A stretch of DNA of 38,555 nucleotides from contig JANYHB010000034.1 of NCBI GenBank assembly GCA_025359265.1, positions 1 through 38,555 on the forward strand, read 5' to 3'. Position 1 is the stretch's first letter, and each line of letters starts with the position of its first letter. The position numbers and the translations under genes are program-made. Positions 32,509 to 38,555 of this stretch are shown here, in pieces. Origin of the DNA: Hyphomicrobiales bacterium (lineage in GTDB: Bacteria; Pseudomonadota; Alphaproteobacteria; Rhizobiales; Aestuariivirgaceae). The notes below the pieces were generated by a model, which worked only from the letters and a program-made list of their open reading frames with translations, was not told the origin of the DNA and searched no databases.

Positions 32509-33273
32509 ATGGAAACCAAAATCCTTCTACTCGGCAGTGATAACGCCACCACCTGGATTGTTTACAACGAGTTGGTGGCTGAATTTGGCCAGTTTCCCGC
32601 GATCATTGAAGAGTCACTTTCGCGGCGCGCCCTGTTGCGCAATAGATTGAAAAAGATTGGGCTGAGACGGGTTGTTAGCCAAATCCTTTTTGCAGCGCTG
32701 TTGCGGCCCATTTTGCGTTGGCGTGACGCGAATCGTTTGCACTATCTCGGCCGCCTGCATGGACTTGAAACCGTTCGGCCCCTGTCGGACGCCATTTACC
32801 AAGTTGCCAATGTCAATGCAGCGACCTGTCATTCTCTGATTGAAAAATTGAAACCTGATATTGTGGTTGTGAACGGCACGCGAATTTTGAACCGTGCCAC
32901 ACTTGCAAAACTGAATGCCACCGTCATCAACACCCACCAAGGCATAACGCCGGGCTATCGCGGTGCCCACGGTGCTTATTGGGCATTAACACAAAACGAT
33001 CCGGAGCACTGCGGTGTAACAGTCCATTTGGTAGACGAAGGAATCGACACCGGCAACATCATCGCACAAGGTTTCATCGCTCCCGAAAAGAAAGACAGCT
33101 TCGTGACCTATCCATTTCTGCAAACCGCCAAGGCGCTGGATCTTATCGTCAATGCGGTGCGCGATATTCAAAATGGAACGCTTAAGACCAAGCCTATCTC
33201 TGGCACATCCAAAGTGTGGTATCACCCCGGCTTTTTCGAATATCTGGGCTTTGCGTTGCATGGTGTGCGTTAA
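32509..33273 (+). CDS. Formyltransferase family protein (non-Fmt)
   Basis: A 254-residue GART-fold protein. The catalytic set is seen as VVVNGTRIL (Asn), NTHQGITPGYRGAHGAYW (His) and VTVHLVDEGIDTGNII (Asp), the N-H-D arrangement of enzymes that move a formyl group from 10-formyl-tetrahydrofolate. It is shorter than Fmt (about 310) and lacks its C-terminal tRNA-binding domain, so the acceptor is probably a small amine or sugar nucleotide. The N-terminal 100 residues are less typical and have a hydrophobic stretch near 58-68. It follows the glycosylase gene by 63 bases and may have its own promoter there. The acceptor is unknown. Confidence 0.75.
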   Translation: METKILLLGSDNATTWIVYNELVAEFGQFPAIIEESLSRRALLRNRLKKIGLRRVVSQILFAALLRPILRWRDANRLHYLGRLHGLETVRPLSDAIYQVANVNAATCHSLIEKLKPDIVVVNGTRILNRATLAKLNATVINTHQGITPGYRGAHGAYWALTQNDPEHCGVTVHLVDEGIDTGNIIAQGFIAPEKKDSFVTYPFLQTAKALDLIVNAVRDIQNGTLKTKPISGTSKVWYHPGFFEYLGFALHGVR

Positions 33274-33285
33274 GCCTGTAGGCTG

Positions 33286-34059
33286 ATGTCAATGACCAAT
33301 AAAAAGCCCATGATGGAGCACCCATCAAATTTTCAGCAGACCCACGATTCGGCATACCGCCTTGCCACTCTGGATACTGATTTTCTGCTGGGCGACTCCA
33401 CGCGCGGCATCCGCTTTCAGTTGGAATATATGAAGGCCGAAGAGTGCTTGCGCGCGCAGCACATTGAATCAACAGTGGTGGTGTTCGGCTCAGCCCGCGT
33501 GCGCGAGGGGGATGCTTCGGGCTGGTATGAAGCAGCGCGGGAATTCGGCCGCATTTGTTCGGTGCGGGGCGGCGCTAAAGATGGCTCGAGCAAGCCCCGC
33601 CAGAATGTCATCGCCACCGGCGGCGGGCCCGGCATTATGGAGGCCGCCAATCGTGGCGCCCATGATGTTGAAGCGCCGTCGATCGGCTACAACATCACGT
33701 TGACCTTTGAGCAAGAGCCTAATCCCTATTCCACCCCTGATTTAACGTTTAGGTTCCATTATTTTGCCATGCGTAAAATGCATTTTGCGATGCGGGCCGC
33801 GGCGCTCGTTGTGTTCCCCGGTGGCTTTGGCACTTTTGATGAGTTGTTTGAACTTCTCACCTTGCGGCAAACCGGCAAGATGACGAAAAACTTGCCCGTC
33901 GTGCTTTATGATTCCAAATTCTGGAACACCACGTTGAATTTCCAACATCTGGTGGACTGTAAATTGATCAAACCGAAAGATCTTGATCTATTCACGTTTG
34001 CCAATACGCCACAAGAGGCCTGGGATGCTTTGTTAAAACGCGGGCTCATTGTGTCATGA
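33286..34059 (+). CDS. LOG-family (TIGR00730-like) protein
   Basis: A 257-residue Rossmann-fold protein. VVVFGSARV begins the fold, ATGGGPGIMEAANRGAHD is the nucleotide-binding region, and PGGFGTFDELFE near residue 178 is the LOG catalytic motif. Proteins of this kind are often labelled lysine decarboxylase, but characterised members release free base from nucleoside monophosphates (cytokinin-type phosphoribohydrolases or nucleotide 5'-monophosphate nucleosidases). It has an extra N-terminal segment of about 65 residues, as in the larger LOG subgroup. It overlaps the following metallo-beta-lactamase gene by four bases (ATGA). Confidence 0.85.
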   Translation: MSMTNKKPMMEHPSNFQQTHDSAYRLATLDTDFLLGDSTRGIRFQLEYMKAEECLRAQHIESTVVVFGSARVREGDASGWYEAAREFGRICSVRGGAKDGSSKPRQNVIATGGGPGIMEAANRGAHDVEAPSIGYNITLTFEQEPNPYSTPDLTFRFHYFAMRKMHFAMRAAALVVFPGGFGTFDELFELLTLRQTGKMTKNLPVVLYDSKFWNTTLNFQHLVDCKLIKPKDLDLFTFANTPQEAWDALLKRGLIVS

Positions 34060-35729
34060 CGATCAAGCTGCATTTCCACGGCGCGGCGCGCACGGTTACC
34101 GGCTCATGTTATTTGATCGAAACTGACACCGCCAAAGTATTGATTGATTGCGGCATGTTTCAAGGCTCTAAAAGCATGGATGCTTTGAATTATCGCCCTT
34201 TCCCGTTTCAGCCTGCTGGCATTGATGCTTTGGTGTTGACACATGCCCATATCGACCATACTGGAGTTGTGGCAAAGCTGACGAAGCAAGGCTTCAAGAA
34301 AACCATTCATTCCACGGCGGGCACAGCAGATCTTTGCGCGATCATGTTGCCAGACTCTGGGCACATTCAAGAAATGGATGTGTTGCAGTTGAACAAACGC
34401 AATGCACGCAAGGGCATTGCCGCTGTTGAGCCGATTTATACACTGTTGGATGCAACGACCGCGTTGACGCAATTCATCGCACATGCCTATCAAGAATGGT
34501 TTGAGCCTGCGGCGGGCATTCGCATGCGTTATTGGAATGCAGGGCATTTGCTGGGCTCTGCGTCGATTGAAGTTGAGATTGAACAGGCGGGCGGCAAGCC
34601 ATTGCGCCTTTTGTTCTCCGGCGACATTGGCCCCGATCATAAGTTGCTTGAACATGATCCCCAAGGCACGGTGAATTGGGATTATGTGATTTGCGAATCC
34701 ACTTATGGCGGCAAAGACCGCTTTGAGCGTGCCCCAGAAAAACGCCGTGAATTGCTGGCGCAGGAGCTTAGAGACGCGGCTGCCCGCGGCGGCGCGCTGT
34801 TGGTCCCTTCTTTCGCCGTGGAACGTACACAAGAAGTGGTCACTGACATTGTGAGCGTCATTGAAATGGGACAGGCGCCTAGAGCCAATGTGTTTATTGA
34901 CTCGCCTCTGGCCAGCAAAGCTACCGAGGTTTTTCGCAAACACGCGCCGGAGTTGAACAATGGCGATGAATTGGTGCGGGCTTTTAATTCACCATTGGTG
35001 AAGTGCACTGAAACGGTGGAAGATTCCAAGGCCCTCAATCTCTTCAAAGGCTTCTTCATCGTGATTTCGGCTTCTGGCATGTGCGAAGCAGGGCGCATTC
35101 GCCACCATCTCAAAAATAATTTATGGAAGAAATCCACCACGGTTCTGCTTGTTGGTTATCAAGGTGGCGGAACGCTGGGCCAACAACTTTTAAGTGGTGC
35201 CAAGCAAGTGCGCATCATGGGCGAGGATGTTGCGGTGGAAGCTGCCATTCGCAGCATTGAGGATTATTCCGGCCATGCGGATGGGCCAGAGCTTGAGCAT
35301 TGGATTGAAAAGCGCTTGCCCATTGCGCGCAATCTCTTCCTCACGCACGGCGAGGAAGTTCGGCAGATTGCGCTGGCTGAAGGCATCAAGGGCCGCCTGG
35401 TGCCGGCAGAGCGGATCATCCGCCCGGCGCTGGATGAGGCCTATGATTTGTCAGGCTCCGTTGCAAAATTGGTGGAGGTCGGCTCAGGTGCCTTGCCCCC
35501 GCGCATGGATCACGCGCAAGTGGCCAAACCGGATTGGGATAATGACTATCAAAACCTGTTGCTCAACTTGCAAGACCAGCTCAAGCAAGCCGTCACAGAC
35601 AAGCAGCGCGGGGTGATCCTGCGCCGCGTGCAGCAGGCGGTTGCGGGTGAAGACATCCCACCCCTGCCACCCGCCAACACCGACAGACGGCGGTCACCGG
35701 CAAGGCGGGGGAGCTTTGATGAGGGGTGA
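34056..35729 (+). CDS. Beta-CASP metallo-beta-lactamase protein (CPSF/RNase-like)
   Basis: A 557-residue nuclease-type metallo-beta-lactamase. The zinc site is LTHAHIDHTG near residues 61-70, with GHLLGSAS and SGDIG later. The beta-CASP part contains SFAVERTQE, ISASGMCEAGRI and DYSGHAD, then LTHGE near the end of the core. The C-terminus adds about 90 residues, ending in a basic tail. Family members such as CPSF73-like proteins and bacterial exonucleases cut RNA; a role in RNA turnover is expected but not shown. It is co-translated with the LOG-family gene. A possible link to nucleotide recycling (RNA cleavage followed by base release) is inference. Confidence 0.87.
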   Translation: MTIKLHFHGAARTVTGSCYLIETDTAKVLIDCGMFQGSKSMDALNYRPFPFQPAGIDALVLTHAHIDHTGVVAKLTKQGFKKTIHSTAGTADLCAIMLPDSGHIQEMDVLQLNKRNARKGIAAVEPIYTLLDATTALTQFIAHAYQEWFEPAAGIRMRYWNAGHLLGSASIEVEIEQAGGKPLRLLFSGDIGPDHKLLEHDPQGTVNWDYVICESTYGGKDRFERAPEKRRELLAQELRDAAARGGALLVPSFAVERTQEVVTDIVSVIEMGQAPRANVFIDSPLASKATEVFRKHAPELNNGDELVRAFNSPLVKCTETVEDSKALNLFKGFFIVISASGMCEAGRIRHHLKNNLWKKSTTVLLVGYQGGGTLGQQLLSGAKQVRIMGEDVAVEAAIRSIEDYSGHADGPELEHWIEKRLPIARNLFLTHGEEVRQIALAEGIKGRLVPAERIIRPALDEAYDLSGSVAKLVEVGSGALPPRMDHAQVAKPDWDNDYQNLLLNLQDQLKQAVTDKQRGVILRRVQQAVAGEDIPPLPPANTDRRRSPARRGSFDEG

Positions 35730-35795
35730 GAGATGTCCGTGTATGCGCCAAAGTCAAAATCAATCAGCTCGCGATGAGGCAAAGTTAAATGCTGA

Positions 35796-35960
35796 GGGCT
35801 GCACCACTTGAGCCTCGCGCCCCTTCCCCCAAACGTCGTCTTCGTGAGCTTGCAAGACTTGTTGGCGGGGCGGGAGTTTGAACCCAATGGTGGAGTATGG
35901 GCGGATATAGAGCTTCCACCGTACACTGTCAAGAGTTATTTTGCTAGTATAGGAAAATAA
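35796..35960 (+). pseudogene. C-terminal remnant, possibly of a glycoside hydrolase
   Basis: An open stretch of 54 codons ending at TAA 35958-35960 reads VFVSLQDLLAGREFEPNGG, then VWADIELPPYTVKSYF. This resembles the last beta-sandwich strand pair of alpha-amylase-type or related glycosidases, where a DLLTGREF...LPPYGV pattern is common. There is no start codon or ribosome site and a stop lies just upstream. One base separates its stop from the stop of the convergent rppH gene, the arrangement expected of a former neighbour. The family assignment is tentative. Confidence 0.35.
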
Positions 35961-35961
35961 G

Positions 35962-36459
35962 TTAAGACCCCAAGTGGCCAAAGTCTTTCAGCAATTCCAC
36001 GTAGACGCCGCGTTTGAACGGGATGATCAGGTCTATCAGCTCGCTCAATTTGGCCCAGCGCCATTCGTCGAATTCCTGTTTGTGGCCGGGCACGATCAGT
36101 TTGATTTCGCTGTCTTGGCCCTCGAAGCGCAGGGCAAACCACTTTTGCTTTTGGCCGCGGTATTTGCCGCCCCAGCTATTGCCGATCAGTTGCTCAGGCA
36201 AGTCATAGGTATACCAGCGCGGCGATTCTTCCACAAAGCTGGCATGGGTAACGCCGGTTTCCTCATAAAGCTCACGCAGCGCTGCGGCTTTCAGGTCTTC
36301 GCCGTCGTCCACACCGCCTTGCGGCATTTGCCACCACTTGCCGATGCCATCACCATTTTGCTTTTCAAAGCGACGGCCAATCCACGCCTGGTTTTTGGCA
36401 TTAAGCAACATGATGCCCACGCAAGGGCGATAGGCGGTGATGTCGGGGCGGATCATCAC
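35962..36459 (-). CDS. rppH: RNA pyrophosphohydrolase (Nudix)
   Basis: A 165-residue Nudix hydrolase. The Nudix box G-x5-E-x7-REUxEExGU is complete at residues 48-70 (GGVDDGE, RELYEETGV). The start YRPCVGIMLLN and the segment WWQMPQGG are typical of RppH/NudH, which removes pyrophosphate from the 5' end of mRNA (or cleaves dinucleoside polyphosphates) in the cytoplasm. It overlaps the upstream deacetylase-like gene by four bases (ATGA). This pair is common in Hyphomicrobiales, often with a CtpA-type protease, which is not present here. Confidence 0.92.
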   Translation of the reverse strand: MMIRPDITAYRPCVGIMLLNAKNQAWIGRRFEKQNGDGIGKWWQMPQGGVDDGEDLKAAALRELYEETGVTHASFVEESPRWYTYDLPEQLIGNSWGGKYRGQKQKWFALRFEGQDSEIKLIVPGHKQEFDEWRWAKLSELIDLIIPFKRGVYVELLKDFGHLGS

Positions 36460-37664
36460 CCGATTCTGCCTTTAAAGGCGGCCGTGGCTGGAATGATTTC
36501 GATGCCCCGACTTGCAGCGTCCTGGGCCCAATCTCGAACGGTTTGCACGGTGATTTCCAAACCTGAGCCAGTGCCGATGGCAATGCCACCGCCGCTGGCC
36601 TGCTTTTCAAGGTCTTGTAATGCGGCAATAATCGATGCGGCATCGGGATTCTGGTCGATCTGCACAGTGCCGTGGCGCACGGCCATGTTCATGGCACTGG
36701 CCACTTCGTCGGTGGCCGACATTGGCAGAGAGCTGTCTTCAATAAATGCAAGGCCGCGGCGCTTTAACTCGACCAGCAAAGATTTTACCGCTGGAGGGGC
36801 TGAGAGAAAACGCCCGCCCATATAATTGATCACACCCGCATAGCCCGCAAAACGGCTGAGGTGCCAATAAAGCGCGTCCAGGTTGGTTGCACCATCGGCA
36901 TCTGCCAACAGGGTTTTCGGGCCGGGATTATTAGCGGGAAAGCCCACAGGTTCCAATGGCAGTTGTAAAAAGACTTCGTGGCCTTGATCGCGCGCCTTAT
37001 CCACTTGCGCTTGCAAATTGTTGCCGTAGGGCGCGAAAGCAAAGGTTACACTGGCTGGCAAATCGGCAATGGCTTTGCGGGTGAGTTTTTCGTTCAGCCC
37101 CATGCCGCCGAGGATGAGCACAATTTTTGGTGAGTCAGAATGGATCACATTGAAGCTGACTGTTTTGGCATAGACATCAGATGGCTTTTTGCCGTTGGCT
37201 GCAATGCGCGGCAGCAAGCCTTGCTCCGACTTTTCAGCTAGCTCGTCAACAGGGGCTTTGACCAAGGATGGCCTTGAATTGGTGATAATGGTGACATGGC
37301 TATCAAGCTTGGTGATTTTTTGCTTGGATATTTCGGGCATGGGCACATCAACCGGGTCCGTTGAGGCTGTTTCAACATCGGTACCATCTTTTGGATTGGT
37401 TGAGCGGGCAATCACCTCCGATTTTGTGCTTTGTACAGTTTCAAGAGAGGGGATTTGCGCAGTGACGATGGGCTCGCCGGCATATGGCGATTTCTGATGC
37501 ACAAGCCACACGCCAGAACCTGCATAAGTGGCAAGCATAACCGCATAGGCAGCCACTAGCGCTGATGGCCGTTGTTGCCATAGGCGCTGGATCAAGCTCC
37601 GCCTTTGCAGCGGTTGTTTCAGTTCATCACGAGGCATATTGTCCAATATCGAATCGTAACCCAT
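36456..37664 (-). CDS. Divergent polysaccharide deacetylase family protein
   Basis: A 402-residue envelope protein of PF04748. A short cytoplasmic N-terminus with basic residues precedes one membrane segment (about residues 36-54), then a linker of about 120 residues rich in S, T, P and E. The deacetylase-like NodB-related domain runs from about residue 175: IVLILGGMGLNEKLT, VTFAFAPYGNNLQ, EVFLQLPLEPVGFP, YMGGRF and FIEDSSLP. The family's role is unsettled. ATG 37664 is chosen over a TTG four codons earlier; ATG 37637 is also possible. It is co-translated with rppH and is linked by position to cell-wall remodelling genes in relatives. Confidence 0.85.
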   Translation of the reverse strand: MGYDSILDNMPRDELKQPLQRRSLIQRLWQQRPSALVAAYAVMLATYAGSGVWLVHQKSPYAGEPIVTAQIPSLETVQSTKSEVIARSTNPKDGTDVETASTDPVDVPMPEISKQKITKLDSHVTIITNSRPSLVKAPVDELAEKSEQGLLPRIAANGKKPSDVYAKTVSFNVIHSDSPKIVLILGGMGLNEKLTRKAIADLPASVTFAFAPYGNNLQAQVDKARDQGHEVFLQLPLEPVGFPANNPGPKTLLADADGATNLDALYWHLSRFAGYAGVINYMGGRFLSAPPAVKSLLVELKRRGLAFIEDSSLPMSATDEVASAMNMAVRHGTVQIDQNPDAASIIAALQDLEKQASGGGIAIGTGSGLEITVQTVRDWAQDAASRGIEIIPATAAFKGRIG

Positions 37665-37760
37665 TTTGGTGGGCAAGCGTTAACGCTGTGTTAACCATCA
37701 CCGGGGCGTTTGCGGGCGCTGCTGATTTCGGCTTAAGTAGCGCAAAAAATGGAGAACGTA

Positions 37761-38504
37761 ATGAGCGGGCGACTTAACGGCAAAACCATTTTGGTAACCT
37801 CAGCCGCGCAAGGCATTGGGCGAGCGTCGGTCTTGGCCATGGCACGCGAAGGAGCCAAAGTGTGGGCCACCGATATTCGCGGTGATTTGCTGGAGAGTTT
37901 GGCCCATGAGCAGGCAAATATATCAACGTTGATATTGGATGTTCTACAGGCCGAGGCCATTGCCGCTACCGCCGATAAAATAGGCGGTATCGACGTGCTA
38001 TTTAACTGCTCCGGTTTTGTGCATTCCGGCACAATTCTTGAAACGGATGATAAAGACTGGGATTTTTCTTTTAATTTAAACGTCACGGCCCATTACCATA
38101 TGATCAAGGCGTTTTTGCCGGGCATGTTGGCCAAGGGCAAAGGCTCTATCATCAACATGGCTTCAGTTTGTTCTTCTATTAAGGGCCTGGCGAACCGCTT
38201 TGCCTATGGCGCATCAAAAGCGGCGGTGATCGGGCTGACTAAAGCAATCGCAGCGGATTATGTGACGAAAGGTATTCGCTGCAACGCCATCTGCCCGGGC
38301 ACGGTGGACACACCTTCCCTCCACCAACGTATGAAGGCGCAAGGCGATTACGAAAAGGCCCGCGCGGCTTTCATTGCGCGCCAGCCCATGGGCCGTTTGG
38401 CGCAGGCCGAAGAGATTGCCTCTGCCGTGCTATTTCTAGCCAGTGATGAAAGCATCTTCATGACGGGCCAGGCACTTGTGGTGGATGGCGGGATTTCGAT
38501 TTAA
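37761..38504 (+). CDS. Short-chain dehydrogenase, BDH2/DHRS6-like
   Basis: A 247-residue classical SDR. The NAD loop is TSAAQGIGRA near residues 13-22, with an aspartate after the second strand (ATDI) indicating NAD rather than NADP. Catalytic residues are the serine in MASVCSS and YGASK. The segments LFNCSGFVHSGTIL, DKDWDFSFNLNV and CPGTVDTPSL are almost those I recall for animal BDH2 (DHRS6). Bacterial relatives act on 2-keto-3-deoxy-L-fuconate or 3-hydroxybutyrate; BDH2 itself is reported to reduce 4-oxo-proline. GGAGAA lies six bases before ATG 37761. The stop overlaps that of a leftward frame entering from the right edge. Confidence 0.85.
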   Translation: MSGRLNGKTILVTSAAQGIGRASVLAMAREGAKVWATDIRGDLLESLAHEQANISTLILDVLQAEAIAATADKIGGIDVLFNCSGFVHSGTILETDDKDWDFSFNLNVTAHYHMIKAFLPGMLAKGKGSIINMASVCSSIKGLANRFAYGASKAAVIGLTKAIAADYVTKGIRCNAICPGTVDTPSLHQRMKAQGDYEKARAAFIARQPMGRLAQAEEIASAVLFLASDESIFMTGQALVVDGGISI

Positions 38505-38555
38505 GCTTTTGTAATGATGCGACGGATGAACGGCGTTGCCTCGTCCTTTAAATGC
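38501..38555 (-). CDS. C-terminal end of a leftward gene cut by the window edge
   Basis: On the minus strand an open frame enters from the right edge and ends at TAA 38503-38501, giving about 17 residues, HLKDEATPFIRRIITKA. Its stop overlaps the stop of the SDR gene by two bases, which is how convergent genes are often packed here. It is too short to name. It could be chance, since any frame stays open over 50 bases fairly often. Confidence 0.35.
   Translation of the reverse strand, partial: HLKDEATPFIRRIITKA

Noticed and set aside
34104-34943. A 279-codon open frame on the minus strand
   Set aside because: It is wholly antisense to the well-conserved beta-CASP gene, has no recognisable domain and its composition is that of a shadow frame.
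35974-36825. A 283-codon open frame on the plus strand
   Set aside because: It lies opposite rppH and the deacetylase-like gene, both clearly conserved, and its translation resembles no family.
1-38555. Mobile element, phage, CRISPR or toxin-antitoxin explanation for the gene remnants
   Set aside because: I found no transposase, integrase, direct-repeat array or paired small toxin-like genes on either strand.

Overview
The window looks like a chromosomal segment of an alphaproteobacterium, most likely of the Hyphomicrobiales. That placement is inferred from gene content and order: rppH beside a divergent polysaccharide deacetylase, an FrcABC-type sugar importer with a single-domain ATPase, ApaG, uronate dehydrogenase, BetA-like GMC oxidoreductase and many ABC importers. 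It is not from a marker gene. There is no rRNA, tRNA, CRISPR array, transposase or phage gene, so this is mainly metabolic and transport DNA with a strip of gene decay.

Positions 1-5.1 kb are a decay belt around two intact genes. Remnants of a membrane protein, a truncated DUF1007 protein and the tail of an Acg-type nitroreductase precede an intact cardiolipin-synthase-like phospholipase D and an EEP-family phosphodiesterase. Next comes a scar where a family 2 glycosyltransferase and a PPK2 polyphosphate kinase, arranged divergently, have both lost their 5' ends, which one deletion would explain. The last 50 codons of a sugar permease follow.

Positions 5.1-12.2 kb form a divergent sugar-acid locus. 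Leftward lie a GntR regulator with two winged-helix domains and a KdgK-like kinase. Rightward lie a CUT2 ABC importer (ATPase, binding protein, permease), a zinc alcohol dehydrogenase and a mannitol-dehydrogenase-family reductase. A perfect palindrome in the divergent gap also provides TTGACT -35 boxes in both directions. The genes fit uptake of an aldonate or hexuronate, two redox steps and phosphorylation of 2-keto-3-deoxygluconate. No dehydratase is present in the window.

Positions 12.2-17.4 kb hold a MerR regulator, an AT-rich 580-bp gap with terminator-like hairpins (possible small RNA), uronate dehydrogenase translationally coupled to an FAD oxidoreductase, a secreted fasciclin protein and leuB. 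Positions 17.5-21.6 kb are a complete PotABCD-like ABC importer. Positions 21.6-28.4 kb carry argE-apaG, an orphan family 5 solute-binding protein, cyclopropane fatty acid synthase, a small secreted unknown and a BetA-like dehydrogenase.

Positions 28.5-35.7 kb are a tight rightward run: N-formylglutamate amidohydrolase family, glutamine synthetase family, iron alcohol dehydrogenase, Fe-S uracil-DNA glycosylase, formyltransferase, LOG-family protein and a beta-CASP metallo-beta-lactamase. The first three, with the divergent BetA-like gene, could form a gamma-glutamylation route for an amino alcohol; this is a hypothesis. The window closes with another gene tail, rppH plus divergent polysaccharide deacetylase, and an SDR very like animal BDH2/DHRS6.
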